From: Cryptomeria japonica
Taxonomy: Eukaryota; Streptophyta; Pinopsida; Cupressales; Cupressaceae
Assembly: GCF_030272615.1 (NCBI RefSeq)
Contig: NC_081407.1
Location: forward strand, 440,473,213-440,537,212
DNA: 64,000 nucleotides
Direction: 5' to 3'
This document shows positions 1 through 11,129 of this stretch, one piece after another (position 1 is the first letter of the stretch; every line of letters starts with the position of its first letter). The position numbers and the translations under genes were made by a program. Under the pieces are notes generated by a model. It searched no databases and was not told the DNA's origin. It worked only from the letters and a program-made list of their open reading frames with translations.

Positions 1-480
1 CCTCTTCTACCTTCTTTTTCTCCTCTTCCTCTGTCTTCCTTTTCTCTTCTTCCTTCTTCTCCTCTTCTTTCCACTTCTCTTCATCTTCATCCTTCTTCTT
101 CTTCTCCTCTTCATGCTTCCTCTTCTCCTCTTCCTTTCTCTTCTCCTCTTCATGTTTCCTCTTCTCCTCTTCCTTTCTCTTCTCCTCTTCCTTTTTCTTC
201 TCCTCTTCCTGTTTCTTTTCTTCTTCCTTCCGTTTCTCTTCTTCTTTCTTTTTTGCTTCCTTCTTCTTCTTCTCCTCTTGTCTCTTTTCTTCTTCCTTCC
301 GTTTCTCTTCTTCTTTCTTTTCTACTTCCTTCTTCTTCTTCTCTTCCTCTTGTCTCTTATTCTCCTCTTCTTTTCTCTTGTCCTCTTCCCATTTCCTCTT
401 TTCTTCTTCTTTTCTCTTTTCCTCTTCATCTTCCTATTTCTTCTTTTCTTCTTCCCATTGCTTCTTTTCTTCCTCTGCCT
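1..480 (-). repeat. Purine-rich (GAAGAG)n-like low-complexity coding tract
   Basis: The plus strand is almost pure CTTCTTCTCCTC-type sequence; read on minus it encodes runs of Glu and Lys and forms the charged tail of ORF2. Long leucine/phenylalanine-rich frames on plus here are shadows of this tract. Confidence 0.85.
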
Positions 481-2482
481 GTTTTTCCTGTCTTGCAACT
501 TCTATTGGTGTACCCAGAGTAACATCTTCACTGTTAAAGGCATCAACATCAATGGGTTCCATTTGATCAGTGACTGGTATTCCTTCACTACCATACACCT
601 CATCTGATTTATTACTTTTTGGTTCTTGCTCAGCTTTCCTGTTGGCTTCAGCCACTTGGTGCAACCTTAGAGCGGATTGAACAAGGGAGTGGGTATCTTT
701 TATCACTTCCAGGACTTTTCCTTCTAGCATAGGAATCTCCTTCTTCTCATGAAGAAGAGGCCCTTATATCTTTCCACCACTTCATAAAGTTCTGAATTAG
801 GCACATCAGGAAAATATTGTGCAAATACTTCCTCTCTTATTTCATGTTCCTTCTCTATGGAAATGCGCCATTTGTCATCTAAAGAATTATATAAAGAATC
901 ATGTGTCTCAGATTTAATTTTTGATGGCCACCGGTCAATAATACATAAATATTTAATGACTTCCTATTTAACTTCTTCCTTTTCATCATCATTAAAATCA
1001 TCAAAGCACTCTTTCAAATCACCAAGCACTTTTCTTCTAATATTCTTAATAGTTCTTTGACAAAGTTTCAAAGGTTTGTAAGAGGAGATATCAATATTTA
1101 CCAATGCTGATGATGTCAGTTTACTGCTGGTTGTCTTTGTCTTCTTCCTCATTTGCCTAGTCTTCTTAGGCGGTTCTTCAGATACAGTGTCTTCTGAGTC
1201 TAGTGTGTTGTTTTTTTGTTTTTCGCTTTCTCTCAAAGACTTTGGCAGGAGCAACTTCTGGTTTCTTCTTTGCCGATGACTGCTTGGTCACTTTAGGACT
1301 TGTTGGAGTAACCGGTGCCAATACAAATGGTACTGCCTTCCCTTTCTTCACTGAGGGCTCCTCAACCAATATAATCCTCTCCAGATAGGTGCTAGTTCTC
1401 TTCTCCTTGGGATCAAGTGGCGAGGCAAGTAGGGTAGAAGCATACCCGTCCAGCATGTCATACATTACCTCATAATCCATAGTCTCCACTTCTTCCTGTC
1501 TAGGCTCAACCACCTCCATTATGCACTCATCAACTTTGATGGTGAAGGAGATGTCATCTTCATATTTCTTGACTATATTACCCGATATTCTCACCCTTTG
1601 GCTCATTTTGTGTCTGAACTCATCAAAGTATTTGTTCAGAACTTCTAGATAATCAGTTCCAACCACTTGAAGGCTTTCCTTGATTTGCTTTGTAACTGGT
1701 TGGTCAGCAAACCACTGAATATCTCTGACTCCTGGGAAGTAACCTTGGAAGTAGAAGAACAACCCAACCAACAGTTGTCCAAACTTAAATCTCAAGGCAT
1801 TGTCCTATTTTATTGACTTCAGATTCACCAAGAGTTTCCTTTGCATACAAGTGCATAAATCAAATGAGGCATCTTCCATAATCATCTTGTACCCAACATT
1901 TACCACTGCAGCAGAGACAAAGTTGATCCTGCTAGCATAGAATGTCTGGTAACCTATTACCATGCAGGAATACTTGACCAGATCATCCTTGATGGGATTG
2001 ATGGTCATTCCCCATTGGTCACTCACATAATTGGTGACCTTAGTCATTTCAGTCTTGCTGATCTTCCTTAGGGTTGGCACTTCACCGACGTTATAGAAAC
2101 TGGTGATGGCATGAATAGCTTTTGATGTGATGTCATGTGTCCACTCTAAGTACATTTTATCATCGTGCACTCTACTCAGAATGATGCGGATGTGATCATC
2201 TGAAAACTCTTCAAGTAAAGAGACCGCATTGTGAAGCTTCTTCTTTTCCAAGATGTTGAATTCTGGTTTGATCTTCTTGACCTTTCCGCAGAACAAACTC
2301 AACTAAGAATGGATCACTAGAGATCCTAGGTCTTCAATTTTATAGTCAATTTAATCAGAAATGCCTTCCTCCACTATAACACCAACGGGTATTTGAGATA
2401 GGGCATTATATTTTGTCTTCCATTGGATGAAATCTAGTGAATCAACAGATGCACTAGAACTAGAGTGTGATGCGGAAGCCAT
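1..2482 (-). pseudogene. Accessory ORF2 of element A (unknown function), broken
   Basis: The frame opens with an ATG at 2482 (MASASHSSSS) and runs to the window edge through several in-frame stops (near 2365, 2310, 1804, 963 and 435) and at least one frameshift near 1200. The N-terminal 350 or so residues are mixed alpha-helical sequence with a recurring hydrophobic segment (FKFGQLLVGLFFYFQGYFPG, at 1790-1730). A Lys/Pro/Ser-rich linker follows, then a second helical block, then an extremely Glu/Lys-rich coiled coil encoded by the GA-rich tract at 1-480. It aligns by eye with ORF2 of element B. I do not recognise an enzyme; part resembles ORF C in element G0. A putative plant-transposon-protein domain is possible but unconfirmed. 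Confidence 0.6.
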
Positions 2483-2922
2483 GATAAATAGAGAAATTCA
2501 AAAAATACCTTCGTAAATTGAAATTTAGGGCTTGCAAATTCCACTTCGCCACACACTCCTTTGGTTGCTGAAATACCGCTTTGAGTTCTACACTTGACCA
2601 ACAGATATTAGCTTCAAATTCTTCTTCAAAGTTTTGAAAATTCTTTGAATCGTAATGCAAATCACTTTTTCGTTGCTTAGCACTTGAAAACTTCTTTGCT
2701 TGAAAAATGATAAGTGAAAAATGACTTGAAAATTCCTTTTAAACAAGTTCTTCACCTACCACAATAAATGCTCCACATTAGGGTGTAAACCCTAATTTGC
2801 CTTTTACTATTTTTGATCTTCTACTAAATGATAGGTATCACATACTGGTTAAGGTCTTTTACCGATGTAAACTAAGGGTTTGAAACATTTTACCATTTTC
2901 TCCCCCTAAGCTTTTCTGATGC
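2483..2922. other. Spacer between gag-like gene and ORF2 of element A
   Basis: About 440 bases without a convincing coding frame. Element B has a comparable gap (29210-29513) between the same two genes. It would be the place for an internal promoter, splice acceptor or ribosome entry signal for ORF2, but none can be identified by eye. Confidence 0.5.
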
Positions 2923-4205
2923 TTAGTTTACCGGTTCAGTGACTTCCATACTAGGTGTAGAAACCGGTTCTTCTTGAATCACTTCTTCTAGCTTCTTTTT
3001 CCACGCTTTCTTTATATCTGCTTGAATAGTTTCAACATCAATCTTTCCTTCCAGAGTGATTGGTATATCATCCGATATATTCTTTCTCATCCTGCAAAAT
3101 CTTGTTGTATGACCCGATTTGTTGCAATGATAGAAAATCATTCCAGGTGCTCTCCAAGGTCCATTATTCATGTTTCCATTCTTCCTTCTACATGTTGCAG
3201 CCGTGTGACCTCTACCATGACAAATAAAACAGGTTTCTCTCCATCCGGTTGCCGCTTGATAGCCACCACTACCTAACTGATGATTATAGGTATTAAACTA
3301 GTTTGGGTTCTAGTTCCCAGAGGGTTCGGGAAAAACTCCTTGACTCCTTTGAGGATACCTTCCAGTGTTGTGCATAACATACCTGTATTCAAATGCTCTA
3401 TGCCAAAACTTGTTGCATGCATAACAATTACCATTGAATCTATTGGGTCTAGGCTTATCATTTAGAAAATAAGGAAAATTATTGTAACCCTTACTTCTAC
3501 ATACATTAGTAGTGTGTCCTTCCTTGAAACAATTAAAACAAACAGGTTTGAACTTTTGCTTACCTTTATCCTTTGGTGTCGGTTGCTTATTTGATACTCC
3601 ATCTTTTGTTCCAGAGGTCTCACCTTCCTCATATTCAGAGAAACCAAGTCCATTAGTATTCTTTACCAGTTTAGCTGATTCAAGCTTTTGCTCTAGCTTA
3701 ACAAAGCTCTTATTGAATTTGGCAAGTATTTCCTTTGAATGAGTGAATTCTTTGGAAATAGCAGCATTGGATTCCTTTAAGGTTGCATTCTCAGAAACAA
3801 CCATGTGTAGTTCACCTTGCAATTATTCCTTTTCCACTTTACTTTCATGAAGATGAGCGGTAAGTGCACTAATCTCTTACTTCAGCTTGAAGATCTCATG
3901 ATCTTTGTCTTTTACCAAATCTTCAGGTTTCCTTCAGTTCTCAAGCTCTTGACACATTCTGATAGTTAGTCCTTCAAGTTCCCTTCTTAGGTTGGCATTG
4001 GACTCATTCAGTTTTTCAACTTCTTGAACTAGGGCTTCCATGTCTGCTTCATCAGAAGAACTGTTTTCAATTAGCTCCATCATTTTTTTAGCATGCTCTC
4101 TCTTCTTTTTGCCTAAGAGGTCTTATATTTGACTTTAAGTTCATCATAAGCATGGTCAGTCTGAGTGAGCCAATGAGTAAGTTCCCTCACAATGTATTCC
4201 CCCAT
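2923..4205 (-). pseudogene. Gag-like coiled-coil protein with four CCHC-type knuckles (element A)
   Basis: Starts at an ATG (MGEYIVRELTHW) 36 bases after the primer-binding site and ends with EVTEPVN-stop. The first 200 or so residues are heptad-rich coiled coil (leucine/glutamate/lysine), interrupted by a few stops and a frameshift near 3830. A NTNGLGF motif like that in the C-terminal half of plant copia Gag follows. Four zinc-knuckle-like units come next: CFNCFKEGHTTNVC, a degenerate CYACNKFWHR unit, CFICHGRGHTAATC and YHCNKSGHTTRFC (first Cys lost). There is no UBN2-type capsid segment, so it looks like a reduced Gag that keeps the coiled coil and nucleic-acid-binding half. Likely role: RNA packaging or RNP assembly (inference). 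Confidence 0.68.
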
Positions 4206-4240
4206 ATCTCTTTCCAAGTGGTTAGACTTATAGAAAGGTT

Positions 4241-4253
4241 GGCTCTTATACCA
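4241..4253 (-). promoter_or_regulatory. Primer-binding site, tRNA-iMet type (element A)
   Basis: On minus it reads TGGTATAAGAGCC, one change from the TGGTATCAGAGCC complement of plant initiator tRNA-Met. It lies two bases inside the LTR, the same spacing as in element B and in the copia element. Confidence 0.75.
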
Positions 4254-4255
4254 AT

Positions 4256-5432
4256 TGATGAATACTAAGAGGGGGGGTGAATTAGTATACCAAAAAATAC
4301 TGAACTCAAACACTTTAATAGTCTGGCAGTAAACCAATAAAACAGTTTTGCAAACACATCGGTTAACACACATGCAAACCAAACAACAAATAAGGAATTC
4401 ACCCACAGAAGCACAATCACCATAACACAAGAGATTTTGGCACGGAAACCCAAATGGCAAAAACCACAGTGAGATGAAACTCACAAGTGACTATCTAGAG
4501 AATAGTAACCAGACCGGTTAAGGTCATACAATGTTCTTTACCAAAACAGATTTTGTTAGGAATCTCAATCTCTATTAGGAGATAAGTTTGATTAAAGACT
4601 ACCTTGTGAGAGGATTTCAGATCCATAGTTGTAAACCACCTGGTTAGAGGATTTACTAAGGCTCTGCCAAGCCTACCCAGTTAAGGGTTTCAATACTTGT
4701 CAAAGATGTGAGTAATCAACAAGTGAGTGATCTAAATACTAGCACGGTATGCTTGGTTAGATCCTTGATAGCTCATTATTAATGCATTTTAGCATTACTT
4801 TAGTCTTCAAACACTTCATACTCTATTTCTTCACACAGACTTATTCTTCTTCTATGACCACGTATACAACAATCTCAACAATCACCTTAAACCCTAACAA
4901 TCAACTAAAACCCTAGACATGATGTTCTTAAAAGGAATCTAATTGCATGCCGGTCCAATAGGATTACATTGCAAGTTCCTAGGTTCAGTGTATCTAGACA
5001 CATTTGGTAACACGGCACAAAATCACCATCAAAGTGTCGATGGATGGTAACTCGTCACAAAATATACCAGTTGGTAACTCATCACAGAGTATTACTGGTT
5101 TATACAACTTTAGCGATTACCGGTTGGTAATTCAGAGTAATATCAGTTCAATTATTAAATAGATTATCAGTTGACAAAAATGAAGACTGGGAAAATGATA
5201 ACTATCGCTTTTAGTCCCTTTGCTCCACTTGAGATCCTCAAACCGCTTGAGGTCTCCATACCACTTGAGATCGGTAAACACTTTCTGCAAAACACCGATA
5301 GCCTATACTATAATGCAATACCGATTTGGAACAAATATCGGTTGAGCATAACTCATATATACAAAAAGTGATCTCAAAGCAAGTGTGTGTCCATCAATGA
5401 CAATCACAACATAAACATCAAAAATGCCAACA
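4256..5432 (-). repeat. 5' LTR of element A
   Basis: On minus it begins TGTTGGCATTTT and ends ATTCATCA directly before the primer site. The inner end carries the C-run block CCCCCCCTCTTAGTA that is also present at the same place in the LTRs of element B and the copia element. A TATATATG box lies on minus near 5352-5360. The sequence is rich in accggt-like motifs. The host copia frame resumes at 5433, which supports that boundary. Confidence 0.7.
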
Positions 5433-6852
5433 CAATCAAGCTTGTATTCTCATTGTTATTCAAATGAAAGATATTACCTCTAGTCCGATTACCAGTTGCA
5501 GATTCCAAACCAGTTCTATTCATGATTTTGCATTTACCATTCTTGAATTGTAAGTGAAATCTAATTGACCAACACTCAAAAGATTATGCTTCAAACCTTC
5601 AACATAATAAATGTTGTCAGTATTTTGCTTACCATCAAAAGATATAGTGCCTTTTCCTCTTATCAAACAAGATTTATCAACCCCAAATCTTACTAGACCT
5701 CCATTGTATTCCTGAAAAGTTAAGAATTTACTTTTATCACCAGTCATATGATGTGAACATCTGGAATCAATGATCCATTCATCCCTTTCTTCAATTTTAG
5801 TTGCCAGGGCCTGCTCTACCGATTGAATAGTAGGTGCTAGTTGATCTTCTATTATTGCAACAAAAGCCCATCCATTTTCTATCGGTTCCTCATCAGAATC
5901 ATCAGTAACTCCTTCATTAGCATAGTAACATTATTTGTCTCTATTCTTCTTAAATATGCATCTCTGATATTCAGGGTTAGGCTTATATGTTCTTTTAGCT
6001 TCTTTCAATCTTGCATGTCTATCAAGACACCTAGATGCCATATGACCAATTTTATTGTAGTTAAAACATTTAAATGGTGCTTTACCTTCATACTTATTTC
6101 CAATTGGACCTTTAGGCATTTTCCTTGCAAATAGTGCTTCAAGCTCTTCAAGTTCTTCATTCTCTCTTCTGATTTCTTCAAGTTCTCTAGCATAGAGTGC
6201 TTTCCAATCAGATTTTTTAGATGACGATGATGAAGAAGTTGCAGATGATGAAGCTTTGAAAGCCAAATCTATCTTAATTATAGCAACAGGACGAAATTCC
6301 TCAAGTTTAAAAGTTGAAAGTTTTCCAACCAAAGTATATCTAGATACTGATGTATTAGGCATTGTTCTCAACTCATTAATAGTAGTTACTTTCATTTTGT
6401 ATGCTAGTGGAAATGCTCTTAAAACTTTAGAAACAATTTCATCTTCACTTAAGGATCCTCCACAACATTGTATACCCAAAACAATTTCATTAACTCTTTC
6501 CATAAAAGCATAAATCATTTCATCTTCTTCCATTTTCAGATTTTTATACCTGACCTGGAAGCATTCTAGTTTTGCAATTTTGACAGTGGTATCACCTTCA
6601 TTCAATGTCTCTAATTTATCCCAAATAGCCAATGTGATCAAAAGTGTTTCTCTTCCTTTGCAATCATTCTCTTGATCTTTAGCCAAGGTTGGTGGATTAG
6701 GTTCTCTATGTAGGATCAACATAGCCATTCTCTGTAACATCCCATATGTCTTTTCCAATGCAATTCATATGTGTCTCCATTCGGATCTTCCATATACCAT
6801 AGTTAGTTCCATCAAGCTTCGAATTGTCCTTCTTGAAATAGTTAGTTGCCAT
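5433..6852 (-). pseudogene. Copia Gag-protease polyprotein, broken and truncated
   Basis: ATG at 6852 opens MATNYFKKDNSKLDGTNYG, the usual start of plant copia Gag (YxxWxxxM region). A frameshift near 6735 leads into the UBN2-type Gag domain (NEIVLGIQ...VLRAFPLAYK). A zinc knuckle with one Cys changed to Tyr follows (CFNYNKIGHMASRC). After a stop at 5931 the frame continues into protease: WIIDSRCSHHMTGDK, where the usual active-site DSG reads DSR, so it is probably inactive. The GAG-pre-integrase motif GLKHNLLSVGQL (about 5590-5555) is followed by a frameshift and NGKCKI, then the element A boundary. In an intact copy Gag would form the particle and protease would process the polyprotein in cytoplasmic VLPs. 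Confidence 0.85.
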
Positions 6853-6895
6853 AGAATCTCCTGAAGCTGTTAAACTTCTGCAAAAAGAGGACTTA

Positions 6896-6907
6896 GCTCT
6901 GATACAA
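6896..6907 (-). promoter_or_regulatory. Primer-binding site, tRNA-iMet type (copia element)
   Basis: On minus TTGTATCAGAGC, one mismatch to TGGTATCAGAGC, two bases from the LTR end at 6910. Confidence 0.8.
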
Positions 6908-6909
6908 AT

Positions 6910-7941
6910 TGTTAGGACCTAAAGGCAACTAAGAGGGGGGGGTGAGTCATTTGTCTATTAATTTCAACCCAAATATAACTTAACCAAACTTAGTGCATAA
7001 TATTGGTAAACCAAACTTAATGTCGGTAGACAGTTTAACAGTTAATAACAGTACCGGTAAAGTTTAATGCATGAAATAGAAAGACAAATAACATCCACAA
7101 CACATAACATATATATTTGTACGTGGAAACCCTGTAAGGAGAAAAACAACGGTGGAAAACCTTACCCTCAATCAGATGATACTACTACAGATAGTATGTG
7201 TGTACAAATGGGGTCTGCACATGCAGAAAGGCCAACTGCCTAGAGCAAACTACTCAATCACAAAATGGTAGTCACACTAACTACAATTGGATGGTTAAAT
7301 CCAATGATAATGTACTTCTCAAAATAGCATCTTCATATGTTGGATTCAGTACTAGTTAAGCTCTGATTGTCTTCTTCATACCTTCCTTGAATCTTCAAAT
7401 GATGTCTACATGTATAGCTCTGCTTATATTCGCATATACCTTATTACAATCCTCTACCACACCTTCTTCATAATCTCACAAATGAGATCTTACATATATA
7501 CCAAAACCTAAGACCAAATGTAAAGGTCGGCTCACTAAGAATATTACAATTAAATCAGTTACAAATGAATCAATATGTGATGCATCATGTTGGCTCAATG
7601 AATTTACAATAATAACCAATGAATAAAACATCTCCATAACATGTCGTGCCGATCTGGAATAGATAACGCTTGTCGGTCCATAACCTAGACCTATTTGCCG
7701 GTAATAGAAAATATGCAAACTCGATTAGACCAATAACCAAATATGCAAACAATGTCTTCGACATAACCAAGTAATCTCTAGATGATAATAAATCATCCTT
7801 AGTGCCGGTGAACAATATAACCTATCGATGAACCAAATACCGGTGACTGTGCATAAGTCACGAAGCATGCTGGTGAACATAACCAAGGATAATTGTTGAC
7901 ATCAATGACAAAACCACTGCAACACATCCATAATACCAACA
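6910..7941 (-). repeat. 5' LTR of copia element
   Basis: On minus it begins TGTTGGTATTATGG and ends GGTCCTAACA. The C-run block next to a CTTAGTTG sequence near the inner end (6930-6945) parallels elements A and B. A TATATATG-like box lies near 7494-7502. The base string gtgtg at 7942-7946 is the likely right target-site copy; the left copy is outside the window. Confidence 0.75.
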
Positions 7942-8000
7942 GTGTGGAGTAGTCCTGAATTCATATTTTCCATTTCATCACACCACTTTTCCCGCACACA
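7942..8000 (+). repeat. Last 59 bases of the 5' LTR of G1
   Basis: Matches the end of the 3' LTR (about 32024-32082) with few changes, both ending cccgcacaca. The rest of the 5' LTR lies beyond the copia insertion, off the left edge. Confidence 0.85.
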
Positions 8001-8004
8001 TTTT

Positions 8005-8022
8005 TGGCGCCCACCGTGGGGC
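8005..8022 (+). promoter_or_regulatory. Primer-binding site of G1
   Basis: TGGCGCCCACCGTGGGGC, four bases after the LTR end. TGGCGCC-type primer sites are usual in plant Tat/Athila gypsy elements. Confidence 0.85.
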
Positions 8023-8193
8023 ATAACCCCATTTATCAAATTGTTTTTGATGTAGGACTAACATTGTAGGTATGCGAAAAAGCTGAGTTAGCATGTTGGT
8101 GCCTTCCTTTAGTGCATTTGGGTTGTCTGCTAGTGCATCTATAGTACTGTTTAGTGTGTTGGACCCGAAACTTAGCAGATTTCACAGTAACCT

Positions 8194-8342
8194 TAGCGCA
8201 TAATACTTATGTTGCTTCCTGATAAGCATCAACATTTTGAAGCATCAATTCAGTGTATCCATACAACAGCGTAGCACATCCAGGTTTTATGTTAGCGCAT
8301 TGGAGAGATTTTGTAGCGCATAGGATCTGCAGATTAGCGCAT
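8194..8342 (+). repeat. TAGCGCAT motif cluster 1
   Basis: TAGCGCAT occurs at 8194, 8293, 8314 and 8335, with looser forms (tagtgcat, tagcacat) nearby. Spacing is irregular, so this is a dispersed short motif rather than a true tandem array. Confidence 0.7.
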
Positions 8343-9823
8343 AGCAGATACAGAGGAAAAACATATTTGTAACCAAGACAGGAACTTAGACTTGTAGAAG
8401 TCCACCTTGGAAACTTTTTTTTTGCTAATTAGTGTTTTGATTGCAGGTCACTAACCCTTGTTTTGCAGGATTGGAAGATTTATTTTTTTAATATTTTTGG
8501 CATTTGATTAGGTTTTCTTGTTTCTAACTTTGCTAAGTTAGTTATTTGAAATTTTTCATTTTCCTTTTGGGTTATTTAAAAAGAACAAGAACAAAAAAAG
8601 AAAAACCTTCATCTTGCTTTCACAGGGAGAAAAACAATTCATTTTGGGATTTAAAAAGAACAAAAACAAACTTTATTTTTGCAAAGTATAAAATGAACCT
8701 CACCATCCTTTGGTGTTTAAAAGGATCCACTTCATTTTTTTGCACAAGTTAAAGAACCTCACTTCCAAATTCTAGATAAAGCAAAAGAGGGAAATCCTTC
8801 CCCTGTCGAATTTATTTTGTTGACCATATCAAAAATTTGATTTGTTGACCAAGATTTCTTTACTTAGATCAAAAAATCATTGATTTGAAAATTAAAAAGA
8901 GCACCATGCCTTTTTGGAGCAGCATCTCCCAATAGAAGTTAGCAAATCACTAAATTGAAGTCTAAAAAGAACTATTTTGTGTCTTGTCTCGAAAGTGGAA
9001 GGTATGTGCTCTCCCCTTAAATGGGTGATCAAAAAGCCAAACCACTCTTAAAGCTTTTTGTGATTCAAGAATTTACATCCTTTAGGAGGCCTACCTTCCT
9101 GAGTTTCTCTTAGAGTGCCATTTAAATGGTTGGTGAGAGGGGAACGACCTAAGTGGGAAATGACTTTATCACCAAGTGTTCCAACCCACTATAATCAAAA
9201 GTGGAGGATGACGAAATTCCCTTCAATGGTTTTGCTCAACGATTAGCCTTCCCCCAGTATCTTTAAAATATGTAAAGCCTTTGTTCTAAAGGTTGGGAAG
9301 CCTCTCGAGGGAGTTTATCACTGAAGACCAAATGAAAGCCTGATTATGAACTTTAATAATGGAAATCTTGAGTTGATTCAGTATCTAAACATCCTCAATA
9401 TCATAGTGCAAGGGTGGGGAAGAATCCGCCCCCAAGATTACTCACCATCTATCTCCCAAGATAGCTACTCAATTGTGAAGCAATTCACTTTGAGTTAATT
9501 TCTGGCAAAAGGAAAAAGAACGTGTGCCCCCTAGGGGGTGACACAACTGTTTGAGCTGACGAATTATTGAGACTAGTGGGCTATGATATTGTTGATGACC
9601 CTTGAATAAAGAGTATCTGATTTATCTTCTTTGTATCCAAACTTGTGAAAACATTGGGATTTGAACACATCCTCGCAGAACATATACTATTTGTTTAGAA
9701 TAGGCAAAATTGGTTGTCTCTTTCAGGTTGTGTTTGCAATTTATATTTTCAAAAAGTCATCCATCAAAAATCAAACAAGTATTGAAAAAAATCCAAAAAA
9801 GCCAAAAATAGCGTAAACAGAGT

Positions 9824-10212
9824 AGTTTAGTGCATAGGAGCAATGTCCTAGCGCATTTGGAGCATACTTTAGAATGTACCAGCCAAAACATAGTGCACTA
9901 ACCCTTCCATATAGCGCATAAAAGTCTAAAAATTTGGCAAAAATTTTATTAACACTTTGTGCTACCATATTAACGCTTTGAAGCATCAACCTAGCACATT
10001 AGGGGCAAACCTTAGCGCTTTGAATCCAAGCTTTAGCGCATAGTCAAGACATATCAGCGCATAACCATATTTGTCAAAACAAAATTCAAAACTTTGTATT
10101 AGAGCATAACACATGTAGCTTAGCGCATAGGTGGCTTTGAATAGTGCATAGGTGGCTTTGAATAGCGCATCTGGATCACACAGTAGCGCATCTGGTCTAT
10201 GTCTTAACACAT
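9824..10212 (+). repeat. TAGCGCAT motif cluster 2
   Basis: About ten exact or one-off copies (for example at 9849, 9912, 10034, 10121, 10162 and 10183), some followed by aggtggctttga. The reverse complement of this motif clusters at 23165-23480 near the other end of the element. Confidence 0.7.
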
Positions 10213-11129
10213 AGATAAAACTTGAAAAAATAGAGAATGAACTGAGCATTTTTGAAAGTTTTTATCATCAGTCTTGAATACCCTTTTGGACTCTTAGTCA
10301 AACTCACCAATCAAAATTTGAAACTAGAACAGCTGAGAAATACTTCAAACAATTTAGCAAGTGTCTTTGGAGCAAAATTGTCAGAACTAAAACTAGCTAG
10401 AGATAAAACTTTCTCCAATCAAAATTGGGTAACATCATCACATTGATCAAAAGGTCTTCCAATTAAATGGATTCCATCAACTAAACATACCTAGTTTAAA
10501 TTTAAGTCATCAAATCGGGTCTCCATATCAGGAGACTCTTATTCCATATCATTTGACGCACTTTGTCGTAGAGGCAAATCTAAACTTTTACTCGATAAAA
10601 GTAGGATTGTTTTCAAATTAAGTATCTCAATCCAAAAAAATCAAAGGAAACCATTGATCAATCGTGTATGACCACTCATATTTTGAGAAGAAAAAGTCTT
10701 CATCACAACACTAAGTTGAAGAAACTATAACCTAGTTCCAAAACACTTGCCAAACGAAACAAATTTCTCTACGTAAATCATCAACTCTTCAAATCACATC
10801 GCAATTTTCTTCGTCATATGCTATTGTATCTTCAAGAAAAGTCAAACGAATTTGACGATGAACCATTATGAAGTAGAGCCTTTTGCCAAAAATCAACATT
10901 CAGTCAACGCTTGAATCGTGGAGGAAAGATCAACCCAACTTTCTTCTCAGAAGTTTGCATCACTTATAACATAGCTCAATTTGAACCACCAACCCTCGAA
11001 CAACAAGAAGGAGAAGATTTTGTCCCCTTTGTCATGGAAAGTTTCTACTAGATGTCTCTTATCACTCGCTCTCAATGAAACAAGCAAAGTGAACCACAAC
11101 TAGAGTCCAATATGGGTTGAAGATTATCA

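Larger units (their letters stand above)
1..5432 (-). mobile_element. Element A: non-autonomous copia-like LTR retroelement, cut by window edge
   Basis: Read on the minus strand the order is 5' LTR (5432 to 4256), primer-binding site, a gag-like coiled-coil/zinc-knuckle gene (4205 to 2923), then a long accessory ORF2 (2482 to beyond position 1). No protease, reverse transcriptase, RNase H or integrase motif lies between gag and the window edge. The same layout recurs in element B, which is complete in this window and shows that the design ends with ORF2 and a 3' LTR. The 3' LTR of this copy lies outside the window. It sits inside the GAG-pre-integrase part of a copia element on the same strand, so it is younger than that element. 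Confidence 0.72.
5433..7941 (-). mobile_element. Ty1/copia element, 5' part only (interrupted by element A)
   Basis: On minus: 5' LTR (7941 to 6910), primer site, gag, protease and the start of the GAG-pre-integrase region, where element A interrupts it. Integrase, RT and the 3' LTR must lie left of the window. It is inserted in the 5' LTR of gypsy element G1: the last 59 bases of that LTR continue at 7942 and match the 3' LTR at about 32024-32082. Confidence 0.8.
8023..11120 (+). other. Long untranslated leader of G1
   Basis: About 3.1 kb between primer site and gag with no convincing frame on either strand. It has A/T-rich stretches and two clusters of an AGCGCAT motif listed separately. 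Short minus frames at 9771-10249 with repeated Tyr-Ala-Leu only reflect that motif. Long leaders are common in Tat-lineage elements. Confidence 0.6.

Noticed and set aside
113-607. Leu/Phe-rich plus-strand frames that look like a membrane protein
   Set aside because: They are the complement of the GA-rich Glu/Lys tail of ORF2 in element A; composition alone creates them.
9771-10249. Minus frames with repeated Tyr-Ala-Leu
   Set aside because: Produced by the TAGCGCAT motif; no start context or family similarity.
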